Positions 1 to 12,289 of a DNA stretch of 64,000 nt are shown piece after piece; the stretch's first letter is position 1, and every line of letters begins with the position of its first letter. The stretch spans positions 1 through 64,000 of the forward strand of contig MU623341.1 of the NCBI GenBank assembly GCA_025201765.1, given 5' to 3'. The DNA is from Daldinia sp. FL1419 (taxonomy: Eukaryota; Ascomycota; Sordariomycetes; Xylariales; Hypoxylaceae). Position numbers and translations under genes: made by a program. The notes below the pieces were generated by a model. That model worked only from the letters and a program-made list of their open reading frames with translations, did no database searches and was not told the origin of the DNA.

Positions 1-642
1 CACTATAACTTGGATAATACAGTGTAAGCCCTTTTGAATTCATACGTGCCTTGCCAAGCTCAGATGTGCAAGACTTTTGGCCCGGACCTTCGTACTTCTA
101 AACATTTTTGAACAATACCCAGGTTTGCTAGGGTTGGCTATGCTAAACGAAGTACATGTGACGTCCTTTGCGTATGCGTCTAATCCGTATAGTAACCTAA
201 AATTGAATGCTAAGCCACACGGGACAACTACATCTTCCATACTATCAGTAGGTAACAACTTGATTCAACGGTATTGTCAACTTGGAACATTACAAGCGCT
301 CATTCAACTTTCTCATCCCAATATCATTCCACTGAAAATCGACATAGAAATAGTATTTGGTATTTTTACGCTATTATATATCCCATTTCTGTTACCTCTA
401 CGCGACAATTGAATTCATCAAATATTTTCGCGCCGAGGTTTATTGTGGCGTTATTTAGTCACATTCAATCCATTTTCCTTGTAAACTGACGTCGTCACCG
501 GACGAGGATAGCGAACCTAGCGGGAGGCGCGGTCTCAACCTTTTTTTTTTTTCTCCTGTCAAACTTCTACTCGTAGTATATTTAGAAATTGTCCTTCAAC
601 ATATCTGGACAAAACCAAGATATTTACACCATTGCGACGAAG
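1..642. other. Intergenic, left edge; leader of the patatin-like gene
   Basis: I see no gene here. The short open frames have no recognisable domain and no splice continuation. A pyrimidine tract at about 539-557 lies roughly 90 bases before the start codon of the next gene and fits a fungal promoter or 5' leader. The left end may hold the end of a gene lying outside the window, but nothing supports that. Confidence 0.5.
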
Positions 643-2691
643 ATGGAATCGGAGGGGCATTTAAAGAGAAAAGATACCACTAAAGGTCCTCCGTTGAGGA
701 TACTTAGTTTAGGTAAGTTGTTTACCCCACCACTTTGATAACACGCTGCGTCGGGCATTCATGAATACTAATTTTGGCGCTTTGCCGCCGTCGTCGCAGA
801 TGGAGGAGGTGTTCGTGGCTATTCCATGTTTATTATTATACAGGAAATAATGCTTCGGACTTACGTCGAAATCGAAGGAAAAGCACCAAAGCGCAATCAA
901 ATTCCGAAGCCATGCGACCATTTCGATTTAATAGTTGGAACGGGCACTGGAGGCCTGATCGCCTTAATGCTGGGGCGACTCCGATTAAATCTAGAGCAGT
1001 GTAAAGAACTATACGTCCGAATGACCCGGATGGTTTTCGAGAGCGATAAAACATTTGCAGGTATACCTTATCGCTCGACGTTATTTAAGGCATCTATGCT
1101 TGAGCGCGCCATCAAGGAGGCTGTAAGGGAGCATACTTGGTCGGACGAAGAGGGAAACGATGCGGATGCCGATGTTGTCAGTCCGATGTCTACCGTGTCG
1201 CGATCGAGCGCTGCTTCGAGCGGATTCCCGCGACGACATCAGAGTAACGCGAGCGTTGCCAGCTTCAGTGGCCGTAGTCCGGCAAGCCAAACGAAATCAA
1301 CATTTCGCGGAGGGCAGGGCAATCCTGACGCACAGTTATACGATTCGAGAGAAAATAGGACGAAGACGTAAGATCCTTTTTTTTCCCTCGTAGCTTTGCG
1401 ATCGTAATACTAACATTTTTATAGTGCTGTGACGGCCATGTATAAGGGCACAACTAAGGGCGGTGCCCCCGCGCTTCTGCGATCGTATGACTCGAGAAAA
1501 GAGCCTGCCCCAGAATACGACTGTACGATCTGGGAGGCAGGTCGCGCAACATGCGCGATTGGGTTGGCGTTTAAGCCCATTAAAATTGGGCAAACAGTAT
1601 TTCACGATGATGGTTCTGGAACATTCAACCCATCTCCTGTTGCACTCGACGAAGCTACGGTCAATGAATGGCCAGGACGCGATGTCGGTGTCTTTATCAG
1701 CGTAGGAACAGGGAAACGGCCAAGGGGTACAGAGCAAAATCAGCACTTGTGGTACGAAGGCTTCATGGGTGAATGGGGAGAAGCTAGGAGGAAGTTGATT
1801 TCTAAAGTGGAAGGCTGCGAAGCAATCCATGAGAAAATGAAGAATGAATTGCTGATGAAACGGGGCGCAAATATTGAAAATTATTACCGATTTAACGTCG
1901 AAGTCGGCGTTGGAGAGTTTGCTATGAACGAATGGGATCGGCTAGGCGATATCAGCACGGGCACAAAGAGATATCTATCCAGAGATACCGAGCAGAGAAT
2001 GGTGCAGGAGTCGTCGACAAAATTAGCCAAGATTCATAAAGCAAAACAGAGGTTTGAGAGGCTCGGTCGCATACCCGACATTGTATCTCAGCCTACTATG
2101 GGATCGATCAATGCGCCGTTAGCGGTCGAACTTCCAGGGGATTTCCCTACGTCCTTCCCACCTCGAAGTACCTCGTCAGGCCGACAATCATACGAGTCTG
2201 GCATAGACCACTTGTCAGTTAATGCTGGTAACCCATCGTCGCCTCGAAGTTCCGATGATCGTTTACGACCTGCTACCGGTCATTCCTCTCCGCCTCAAAC
2301 GGCTACGCGCCCGCAGAAGGTTCCCTCCCCTCCTGCTCTATTTACGGCAATCAGACCCCCCCCTGATGACGAGCCCGATCGTCTTATGGTTACAGCTCCC
2401 ACACCAGCGCAATACCGGAATGCTGCCGGCAGCGATAAAATAGCAATCATGGGAGCTGATGAGTACCCGCGAAGGCGAGGGGATACCCTCACGCAGCCTA
2501 TGATACAGCCATTCCAGCCTCACCGCATAGAACCGCCCCCATTGCCTCCTAAAACGCCACTGCCCGAAAAGCAGATTTCAGGTGGCCGCCGTTCTACCAG
2601 ACCCGGGAGCCCCTTGCCTCCCTACCCTGACGAGGATGGTCCTCCGCCAGTAGTTAATATGGCGAAGAAGCCGGACTACAGGGTTAGATGA
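643..2691 (+). CDS. Patatin-like phospholipase family protein, catalytic Ser replaced by Gly
   Basis: Patatin-fold proteins are lipid acyl hydrolases that use a Ser-Asp dyad. I read exons 643-712, 800-1367 and 1425-2691, giving 634 residues with frames that join exactly; intron 2 has a CTAAC branch site. The oxyanion-loop motif DGGGVRG is at residues 24-30 and is created by the first splice (G|AT). The nucleophile elbow, normally GxSxG, reads GTGTG at residues 70-74, so residue 72 (GGC at 943-945) is Gly where Ser is expected. The helix after it (LIALMLGRLRL) is typical of fungal patatins, and DDG in FHDDGSGTFNP may be the Asp motif. A Ser-rich insert fills about residues 118-205. The C-terminal part from about residue 430 is Pro/Ser-rich and disordered, with several PPLPPK-like stretches. 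Whether it is an enzyme is doubtful. From memory, other fungal homologues also carry GTGTGG, so this may be a subfamily trait rather than a local lesion. Confidence 0.85.
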
Positions 2692-4833
2692 TTGTCTAAG
2701 TGATAGGAAAAACTCGGGCCTATGAACTACAATGCTAGTTGATTAGGGGTTACCCAGCTAACAAACATTTTTATGGTCCGGCGTATGTGGGGAGAATTTT
2801 GTCATTCATGGGCGGACGGTCACGGCTTTGACGATTAATGATACCATTTGCGCAGGTTGGAGTTGATATTGACATCGATGAATTCCTTGTGCGCTACACT
2901 TGTATGATGACGATGATATTCGTTGGAATTCCGCGAATCAAGACTACGGATACCCTTTTTGCTATTTTTTGTTACATGAAATATTTAGTTATTTAGATCT
3001 CCACGCTGGCTATTACTTTTGCAATTAAATAACAACCTGGCTGGCAATTGCTTTGACACAGATGACCCTGTCTCCTTAGATTTGGGTGATACTTGCTATC
3101 GGGCGTATACTGGAGCGAAACATGTGATTTAACCACCACGGTAACTTTTCTATACGTTTCCCGGAGTGATCCTATTCGGCGCCAGCGTAGTGCCTACGAA
3201 GCTCCCTTGCCTTGCGTTATCTACCATACGCACGTATAAAGCCATGCCTCGTTTTGTGTCCTGCGTCTTGCAGGTCTCTCACTACGCGAACCTGCATCTT
3301 TTAAGTAGTAGTGTACCCTCTCCTTGCTTCCCGAGGCGTGCCGGGCGAGAGTTTGGAGTAAGGGATACATACACGTGGTCACCTGCCAGCTAGCTAGGTA
3401 GTTCACGATACGCGCGCTATGCCGAGCCGAGCTGGCGGATCGTGGGGGAGTTAGGGGGTCGCGGGGGATATCCTGGGATGGGAACTGGGCTGTACGTTGT
3501 ATCACGGCTTTAACTTGGTCTTGGGGATTGGTTTCGTATAATTGCGGTATTGAACAAACATTCTCAGAGTAAAGGGAAGATATGAGTGTATTCTAGATAA
3601 GCAAGTAGCGAAGTGTCTACCTGTCGCTTTCGCTCCTCTTCCTTGTGCGGACGGAAGCGTGGCTTCAAATAACGACTCGAATAGCCTTTCAACACCCGCT
3701 GCCGTTCCAGAGCCTCCAGCGGCAGGGGGTTAGGTCGGCGAGGGGTTTCGTCTGCGACGGTGGGATTAATGTGCATGTTGGAGAAGGGGGGTTCTGGGGT
3801 AGAGGGATTGATAGAGTGTCTGGGCGTTCGTGTTAATTTCTAGTGATAGTCTATCTAGTATATATATATATATATGTACTGACTGGAAATTGTCTATATA
3901 TACCTACCTAGGTAATTTTCTATATTTTGTATTGCATTACCGTTGTCGTAGCATCGCGACGATCTTCCGCCAAAGTACTTGGCTGGCCGTCAAAAAGCAG
4001 GCTCCGGTCAAAACCTGGAGAGAATCTCGCATGACTTGTTTCTTAGGTACTAATTGGTAACTACCAAATTAGATATTAATCCATAAAACTCTTCGTAGTG
4101 ACCGCTACCACTTTCTCAATTGCTACATATTACCATAGACTTGTCAAGTGACCGTGTAGTGTAAATGAGCCTCATCTGGTCAAGGGATTGCCCACGTCAA
4201 CATTGTTTCTAGTTAATTTTGGCCCTTGAAACAAATAATAGCCTGAGTCACTGTCGACTTGTTCACGGGGTTAAAGGATCAGTACGCCTCTAGAAACGTA
4301 ACTTGGCGTGCCCATTTCCTAAGCTTGAATAAGCAGTTCTAGACGGAAAAGGCAAGTTTCTAATCGTTGGATTGAAGCAGATGCTTTATACATGGTGTAT
4401 AAGCGAAGTGAACCGCCTTGGCGGACCCCAAGCTGAATGAATTGAATGGTCGCCGGGGTTTCAACCTGGCATCGACTGCAGCGTCGTGTGCTGCGCCGCA
4501 CCCCTAGTTCCGAAATGGTCAAGATGAGACTTATACAGATGTTGCTATTGGTGGCACGATATTTGAACCTATATACCTTAATCCCCCTGCGTGGTCCCTA
4601 GTACTGGAATTGGGCTGTGTGCTTCTTTTCTTCAGTTTATCGAAAAGTACATCAGGCTGTGAGGCTCCCCTCAGTTACTCAGCATCCAAACCCATTCACT
4701 CGTTAACGTCCTTTTGCGACACGTCATGATGGTAGGACGGCCGTCGATATACTCCCGTACGATATCGACTGCGAAATAGCCCGAAGTTTGAGTCTGCCGC
4801 ATATCAACTACGGAGGGTTAAAGAAGGCAGGCC
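2692..4833. other. Intergenic, 2.1 kb without a supported gene
   Basis: No coding region with a recognisable domain or convincing splice structure was found on either strand. The stretch holds an (AT)n run at 3859-3876 and an exact ACCTAGGT palindrome at 3906-3913, part of a word repeated through the non-coding DNA of this window. The last few hundred bases should be the promoter of the lectin-like gene at 4834. Confidence 0.5.
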
Positions 4834-6330
4834 ATGAGCGAGTCTCCATACCATAGGGTCTCACAGCCCGGACTTGAACTAGTCTATTCCACCGACCCGG
4901 AAGTCATAAACGCACCAAGCCAGACATATCCGCAGCCATATCCGCAAACATATCCAGCCCTCGCATCTGACCCGGGAATCGTACCTCTAAAAGCCGACGG
5001 TACGCCGTACAGCCAACATCCGGTTTACGCAGCCTATGCCGCCAAAGAGATAAAACCGTTACCGCCTCCCAAGGAAGGATTAAGTGAAAAGAAGAAGTTG
5101 TACTTTCTAATCGGAGGTTTAGTCGTTCTAGCGGTCATTGTAGGTGCGGTTGTGGGTGGTGTTTTGGGAACCCGGGCAACTTCGAGCGATGCATCAAATG
5201 TATCTTCGGAACAAGTGTCACCGCCGGACCCAACCGCAACACCAAGCGGCGAACCCACTGAAGCCGTAAACACGACTGCGGTACGGCCAAAAACAAGGCT
5301 CACGGTAACGGGCCGACGCGTGCAGAGCAATGGGTTCACGTCACGGCTATTCTGGCAAGGAGGCGACAACAAGATCCGAACGTCGCGATATAGCAGTAGC
5401 AGCAGCCAGTGGTCGACCCCGATAATCTTCGACGGCCTAGATGCGAAGCCCGGAACGCCTATCGCTGCGGCGATCTATCTGCCGTTCCCGCAATTCGAGT
5501 TCTTTTACTTGGACCCGTCGTCGACATTCCAAGGGACCAACTTCTTCGAAGACGAGACGGTGCCCAAGCTCGACAGCATCAGCACGGAACGGGCACCTTT
5601 CACCGTGCCGAGCGGCTCCAAGATGACCGTGTATTGGCCATACCTTATTTACCAGAACGCGAACAACTCGTTTCATCGCTTGGTTTACGATGGCCCTGGG
5701 GGAAGGGGTTGGTTTAACGATACCGTACAGGGTTGGGATAACCCGGACGACATTCCACTAGGCGATGCCAACTCAGGTGTCGCCGTAGTGCCTTTAATGA
5801 ACGCTTTCCATACGCCATACACAGCGGGCCTTGCGTACCGCAACCCAAAGGGTCGTCTTTCTCTATTCCCATTCGGCGGCTTCGACGAGGGTGTATCTTG
5901 GTATTCAGGTATATGAGACTCTCAGCTCCCTTAACCCTCAAATTAGCTTTCTCGTGTATTGATCATTATATACCTAGGGACGCTTGATGCCACGGTGCCC
6001 TCAGGGACGTCTATCGCGGCTTTCGCAATCGCGCGAAGATCCAGCAACACGACCAACACGTGGATCCTATATCAGGACGAGAAAAATAAAATTCAATCGG
6101 TCTGGCAAGGAGACGATAATAAATGGCAGGGCCCACAAGAGGTAGGCGATGCAGACGCCGGCACGGATATCGCATGCTTGACCGAGCAGGTCGGCGACGA
6201 GCCCGAGCAGACGATCTTAGCGGAGCAGACAGATATGAGGCGCTGTTATTACCAGTACAAGGGCATCATTCGGGAGAAGCGGCTTACATCTTCTACTTGG
6301 GTAGACGGCCCTACGATTCCCATGCAATAA
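4834..6330 (+). CDS. Membrane-anchored protein with fucose-specific-lectin-like beta-propeller
   Basis: Two exons, 4834-5908 and 5978-6330, join in frame (TCA G|GG ACG) to give 475 residues. The N-terminal 85 residues are Pro/Tyr-rich and should be cytosolic, with repeats of the TYPQPYP type. A Lys-rich stop (EKKKLYF) precedes one hydrophobic segment at about residues 90-112, so a single-pass type II membrane protein is likely. After a Thr/Ser/Pro linker, residues 155-475 resemble the fungal fucose-specific lectin fold (PF07938 type). Blade-like repeats carry the pattern W-Q-G-G/D-D-N-K: FWQGGDNKIRTS, VYWPYLIYQNANNSFHRL and SVWQGDDNKWQGP. In known lectins these repeats bind L-fucose between blades; binding here is inferred. 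The domain would face the wall or an exported compartment. It ends 525 bases from the convergent MFS gene. Confidence 0.8.
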
Positions 6331-6855
6331 ATCGGGCGGTTTAATGGCGCATCGGTTAATCATTGTAATACAATAATCTATAGACGAATGTGTATTATAG
6401 CACGGGGTATAGGATACTTGGCTAGGCGGTCCATAGGATTGGTTCTACCTGCGTACCTAGGTAGTATAGGTGCCTATTTAATGATTAAGGGTTGTAAAGC
6501 TCTAAAGATGGATCGAATCGAAACTTCACGTCAAGGATAAGATAGTTATAGCTCAAGCTAGGTAATCTGTATTACCAATTGCAAATAAAAGAGTTCTCTA
6601 TTAAACAAGGTCACAACCGAAAGTGATTATAACATCTTGTATTTTGCCTCTTCGCATATGAACGATGATAAAATACACGTTATCTGCAGGGATAGAAAAG
6701 GTCTACCCTCGATATTACACTACGAATTAATAACATGACCAAAACTCGGCTAAGGATTGTGGTACTACTTATCTCGCCTTGCGAACATATACCTTCCCGA
6801 GTAACTTGAACACGTCTCCCGTGATCTTTTCTCTAGTTGAAATCGTCTAACCTAG
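6331..6855. other. Convergent intergenic spacer
   Basis: This AT-rich spacer lies between the 3' ends of the lectin-like gene (+) and the MFS gene (-). No gene is seen. It carries an exact ACCTAGGT palindrome at 6455-6462. Confidence 0.5.
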
Positions 6856-9022
6856 TCAAACATCATCGTCAGATCTTCGACCACGATGAGAAGTATCTTG
6901 CTGCTCTGTATCATGCTGCCCCGCGGATTGGTTAAAGTCGAGGGCTTCCCATTCCAGACCCCAGGCGGCAAGGAATGATATACTACCAGCGGCGGCGGGG
7001 ATTATAAAGCACGCCTTAATCGCACCAGCGATGGCTTTAATAGCTAGCTGTAGTACCTCCGGGTTAGTGTCCTTTAAGATTGAAGAATCGACACCCGAGA
7101 GCAGCTCGAGGATACTCCGGTCGGAGAAACCCATAGCCCCGACATACTCGTTCAATAACTCGAAGCCCGTGCTATGATAAATCATGCCGGCAATAGAGAG
7201 CGAGACTGCGATGCCACCTACCTGCGCTACGTTGTTGACTAAAGCAAGATCCAGGCGATCCTCGATGTCGGGCAGGAAGGTCGTGCATACTGGCACCCCC
7301 AATTGCCAGAGGATACCAACCCCAGCGGCGACAATGCTTTCAAAACCCATGACTACTGACACGGGCGTATGAGCACTTAATGTCTGAAACAGACCCCCAC
7401 CTACCATTAGAAGGGCAGATCCAGCAACGAATAAGGGTTTATAATAGCGCAGGGTTGGGAGTAAGTAGCCGCACACTATGATGGTGAATACGAAGACGCC
7501 AATAAACGGAAGTAGCCGAGTTGCTGCTGTAAGGGGGCCCGAGCCGTATGCAAAGGCGAAATAAATAGACGCAAAATACAACGTAGTGCCGTAGGAGGCG
7601 GCGGCACAAAACGTGCAGATCCAAGTGAGAAGTACGGTCCGTTTGCGAAGAAGTGAACAGGAAGATAGTAAGCTGTTCTCAGGGGTTGTGCCAAGATTAT
7701 ATGCTTGTTGTAGAACATATGCGGCTACGAAGAAAGCGAATATGGTCCAGGCAGCGATAGCAGCGTTAATTCCCCAGGCCTCTATCGACCCAATAAACGT
7801 GCAGCTGATTGAAAAGAGGAGGCAGACTCCTATATGTAGCGAGTTGCCCACCCAGTCGATATCCTTGATATGCGCCCACATTGTCTTGGTAGTCGCCATA
7901 CTGTAACGGGGATAGAAAATAGTCTGGAGTACTAGACTGATGGCGCAGAGTGGTATCACCAAATAGAATGCCTAAAGATGTTAGCCCCTTTCACCTTGTA
8001 ATATAATATAGTGTCTAGAATTACCCATCGCCACGTGGTATGGTCGTTCTCGGCGAAGGCGCCCCCTAAGATACATGTTAGATACCGGGTACTGAAAGAC
8101 GAAACAGCGAAGAATTAAGAATTGGAATGAAACTCACCTACGACCGGGCCCAGCAATAAACCAATAGTAAAACAAGAGCCGCTAATACTTTGCACAAGGC
8201 CAAGTTCGCGAGGGTAGGTGAAAATTATATTGAAACTTAGTATCCTGTAATCGTCGTAAGCAGACTATTATCAAAAGACATTAGTTTAGATCAGCGGAAG
8301 TACCCTTGATACATGATACTTGCGCCAAGAGCCATTACAGCGCGCCCGGCGAGAATATACCCAATATTAGGGGCAGAACCGGAAAGAGCAGAACCTCCAA
8401 TGAAGAATAGCATGGAGACAATACATAGAGTCTTAAAGTCCCCGAACTTGAAAAGTTTGCGGCCCAGGGGTATTAGGGCGACACTACAAACCGAGTAACC
8501 AAGTGCAATCCATGACAGCAGTTCGATGTGCCCAAAGGCCTCGTAGATAGACGGCTGGAGATTGGCAACGTTGCTGACGTCGTAACCTGATGAGCTCGTA
8601 AGTAAGTAATCTGGAAGGGGGGAGTATAGTAATGGAACAGTACCGTGCACTATGGTAAAGAAACCATTAGCTACAAGTATCATCTTCCATTTCCATGGCG
8701 ATAGACTGTCTCTTGGGTGTGAGGATACTGTGAGGGAATTTGCTTGCGTGTCGTCATTCTGCTGTACGCTGGTGCTTCTGCGAGAACCTCCTCGGTTCTC
8801 GTCCACAAAAAGCCCTGCTTCTACATCTGAATGTGGCAGGTCGCTATAGGATGTTGTAATATCTTGTGCCTCCAAAGCACCGCCAGAATTAGCCAAGGAA
8901 TGGAGATTGGAACCGTTAGCACTAGAAGGCGGATTAGCAGAACCATCAACCCGGCCATTCGACTCTCTATTAGGCCGTGAGTCTTCGACCAGAGGTCGTA
9001 CGCCTTGGCGGTTCGATACCAT
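6856..9022 (-). CDS. Major facilitator superfamily transporter
   Basis: I read four exons on the minus strand: 9022-8304, 8244-8138, 8065-8025 and 7971-6856. The phases match throughout and give 660 residues. The first 105 or so residues are hydrophilic, Ser/Asn-rich and probably cytosolic. After them come the usual MFS landmarks. A loop motif follows the second helix (GRKLFKFGDFKTL). The joined exons 2-4 read GLLLGPVVGGAFAENDHTTWRWAFYLVIP, where WRWAFYL is the hallmark of proton-antiport drug-efflux families. Many hydrophobic helices follow to about residue 630, then a charged tail. The helix count suggests a DHA-type exporter with 12-14 spans. The substrate cannot be read from sequence. The upstream region of about 1 kb is shared with no divergent gene. 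Confidence 0.85.
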
Positions 9023-9998
9023 GGCTTTTCAACGCTATGCTACTACTTTCCAATTCTGAAGCTGGAAGCAGCGATTAGATGGGCTATTGAAACCTCTCGA
9101 TGGCCCCTTTCGGGATGTCTCAAGGTGTCGATCAGGGTTATTAACTACCGTATACCTAATTTCCCAAGTTTATCCCAGATTTGTTGATGACGTTGAGTAT
9201 ACGGTCATGTTAGGATGTGTTAGGATGTGTTTTAGGTAAGATAGTTAAGAACGCGAGCGCAAATTCTGATAATAGTAATAATAAAAGGTGGTGAATGGGA
9301 GTTTTAATGCTCTTGCCTTCTTTAGTGCCGAAACGTGAGTGCCAGACTGCCAGTCGAACAAACCGTAAGCAGATATGGTGTCTCTTGACAAAAGGGAGCC
9401 AGGTAAACACGACGTGACAGCCCGGTGACTTCCTAGGACATTAGAAAATTGGTATTAGGTTTAAGGTTCAATATTAAATTCATCTAATAGAATGCTGATA
9501 GTCATTAGGTACATGTAGGTACGTTCCGCGTGCATAGCGCGTAGGCCCCTTTATCAGCCCAGAATGTACTAAGATATTCGAGCCTCATCCTCATCACGTA
9601 CTTCCATTGTGTGATTTTTCCACCTAATGATATTTGTTAGGTAGATAGGTACCCGTTATTTAGGCATCCAATGTAAGTACATACATAGTACCCTACTGAC
9701 CGGAATATTGAATCTAAGTACATCGCTAGGTACTTACTACCTCAATACCGGGTAGATGTAAGTGCCAAAGTGCGTGTAGGCCGATTAACTAGTCATGTAG
9801 AATCATAATACAAGATAGCTTCGTTTAGGCACATGCTAACTATGCTAATTTATGGTAGCATTGACATTGTAGAACGATTCCATGGGTATATCTGGGTGAT
9901 GGACCGTGAGCCCATGACAACGATATACCTAGCTTGATCCGGTTTCTCAGCCTGCCCTTCCAAGTCCGCCCCGTGTGGAATCCTAGAAAACTATTAGG
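9023..9998. other. Intergenic, upstream of the MFS gene
   Basis: This is the likely promoter of the minus-strand MFS gene. It contains a small direct repeat (TAGGATGTGT twice at 9211-9230) and several AGGTAC/GTACCT-type words at 9500-9760. No gene is seen. Confidence 0.45.
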
Positions 9999-10664
9999 TT
10001 AATATATTACTTCTTCTCTCATATTCAGTCCCATCATTGCTCGCACAGCTGCTGCAGTCTCCTCTTGGTTGTGTATATCTCCTGTCCATCCCAGCCAACC
10101 CCTGCCGACCCTACCAAAGGCGATAGATGTTTGGGCTCCGACAGGGCTGGGCCCAAATACACGAGACTCACTCGTTGATCCCGGGGGCGAGGCATACCAC
10201 GAATCTGCGGGGGACACATTTTTGAGAAATACCCCTTTCTGACTATACGCGGCCGCTAGTTCGTCTCTCCAGAAATCTCGAGGACCGACGGCGGAACTCT
10301 GAAAGACAACTGTTGTAGTCACGTACTGACCGAATCGCCAAGGCAAGCCCCACACATCTTTCATCCACTTGTCGAAGTCGGGAGGCACAACACCCATGGA
10401 GAAGAAGCCGCCCAGAATAACGGTCCCTCCGTTTCGAACGTAGTCGACAACCTTGTTGGATAAGTTCTTATGTTCTGGAGTTACGATGTCGGGATCGACG
10501 ATCCAAATAGCCCGAGCGGATGGGTGTTCACTTAGAAGCTGTGCCGGAGCGTTGCGCTTCCAATAAGAGGCTTGGAAAACTTCAGCCTTCTCCTTGATTT
10601 TCTTAAGGCCGCCTTCCAATTCTCCGCGGCAGAATACCAAGATCTCAGGCTTGGTGTCGGCCAT
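9999..10664 (-). CDS. Class I glutamine-amidotransferase-like fungal protein (function unknown)
   Basis: This is a single-exon gene of 221 residues starting at ATG 10664-10662 (MADTKPEILVFC). It looks like one flavodoxin-like domain of the ThuA/class I glutamine-amidotransferase-like kind: an N-terminal strand (EILVFC), the strand-turn ARAIWIVDPDIV, then VVDYVRNGGTVILGGFF, which matches the conserved Gly-rich region where such folds place their active-site elbow. No Cys is in the expected nucleophile position, because the turn reads GGFFSMG, so amidotransferase activity is unlikely. A Trp-rich segment (FGRVGRGWLGWTGDIHNQEET) near residue 190 is conserved-looking. From memory, fungal homologues are sometimes labelled triacylglycerol lipase, but I see no GxSxG lipase motif. 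No signal peptide or membrane helix is present. The role is unknown. Confidence 0.75.
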   Translation of the reverse strand: MADTKPEILVFCRGELEGGLKKIKEKAEVFQASYWKRNAPAQLLSEHPSARAIWIVDPDIVTPEHKNLSNKVVDYVRNGGTVILGGFFSMGVVPPDFDKWMKDVWGLPWRFGQYVTTTVVFQSSAVGPRDFWRDELAAAYSQKGVFLKNVSPADSWYASPPGSTSESRVFGPSPVGAQTSIAFGRVGRGWLGWTGDIHNQEETAAAVRAMMGLNMREEVIY

Positions 10665-12289
10665 GGTCGAAGGACTCTAATGACTAAAGGAGTAGTTGCG
10701 AAGGAGGTCGTCGTCTGTTCCTAACTATCGAGCTGTTGAGACGCTAGATGAAGCGGCCTTATTATTAAAGGAAACTTTCTGGGAAGCAATGATCATGAAG
10801 CGAGAAAAACGCAAATACAATCTGTTGTCTAGGTAGGCATTTATACGTGCCTTGGGTGCCTAAGGTACCTACATGTGGGTATGCCGCAGAGCATGCGGGT
10901 AGTATTGAATGTTACATCAACGCGTTCGGGTGGTAACAATAAACGCCCTTAGTGCCCATATCTCGTTATAGGTGGTAGGTACAAGAAATGGGAAATGCGA
11001 AGCACTGTAGCACTGTAGCAAATACTAAAAATGTCCCCGAGGAGCTACCTACCCCTAAAATCTTCCCCCAATACAGCACACCTACTGTTCATTTCTAATT
11101 ATTTTCTATAGGGCTATTTACACAGTGCGAATAAGGTGCGTAGGCACACATACTTATATCCTTAGGGTACCTAAGATATATGTAATGACAATATCCCTAA
11201 ATAATACCAGGACAATACCTATTGTATATACATAAAGTTGTCTCCAATACCCATATCGAATATTCGAAGAAAAGAGTTTCAAGAATCACCGAGATCGTAT
11301 TGAGCTTAAAACTACAGCAGCACTTGGAAGGAATTTCAGCTTTCCAAGTTATATTGCATCAAGTTAGACTTCTTCTGGGTGCCACTGTATATGTTGTGAA
11401 GGTTAGTTCGCAGTTAGCATAGTAACAAGGCCCCTTGTTTCAGCGTATATAACCAAAGTGTCTTATAACTTATTGTGTGATTTATATTTCGGTTCTTAAA
11501 ACATCGTCTGTTGTAAGGCAATGGTACGTTATTTATATAAAGCTCGGGTATGCTTATTATCTACCTACTTAATCATCACACATTTTCATGATCTCTATCG
11601 AATGGTCTTTGTATCTCTTCATATATCAACACATCTAGTAAGTTTTGTATAGCAACTTATTAGACTTGAAAGATACTTCTGTAATAAGGCTCCTTTGGGT
11701 GAAGTTTCGGAATGGAATATAAATTAATTCTCCTATAAAGCACACTGTTTCTAAAGAATGATAGACACGTGACCAACGATGTTTACTTTGCCTCAAACAC
11801 GAGGACCTGTCAGTGCGGGTGATATTGCCTAAATTGGTAGCATCTGGAAAGATAGGAGAAAATATTAATCTAACTACTTGTTATAGGATAGATCGTATTC
11901 TTCGAGGCTGGCTAATTAGCTGTGCAGCATCCAGAACACAAGGTTTAATCGGGTCAGTCTTGATTCAGCCTGCTGATCCCGACCTTATTTACCCATCTCT
12001 CAAGTATACGTTTCTTAGAATACCACCCCCTCGCATGTCGGCTATATATCATCGTAGTATTATGAAGATACTAATAATTCTAAGCTGCTAGTAATTTAAG
12101 TGGAAATAATTATAGGGTTCTAGACATGCCTAGGTACTCATTAATGTTACCTATATATTCTCACCAGCGCCCAACGCTTTTTCCAAAGCTCATCACAGAG
12201 TAATGTAATGAACCTCATGAGCGAGCGGCTAGTAAATCTGCGTGGGAAAGTCACAAGGAAAGTGTATTAACCATCTAGAAGTGTAAATT
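10665..12289. other. Intergenic, 1.6 kb, AT-rich
   Basis: This divergent spacer lies between the amidotransferase-like gene (-) and the secreted repeat protein (+). No supported gene is present; the short open frames at 11222-11422 and 11813-12091 have no recognisable features. It contains clusters of AGGTACCT-like words (10860-10880, 11163-11175). Confidence 0.5.
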
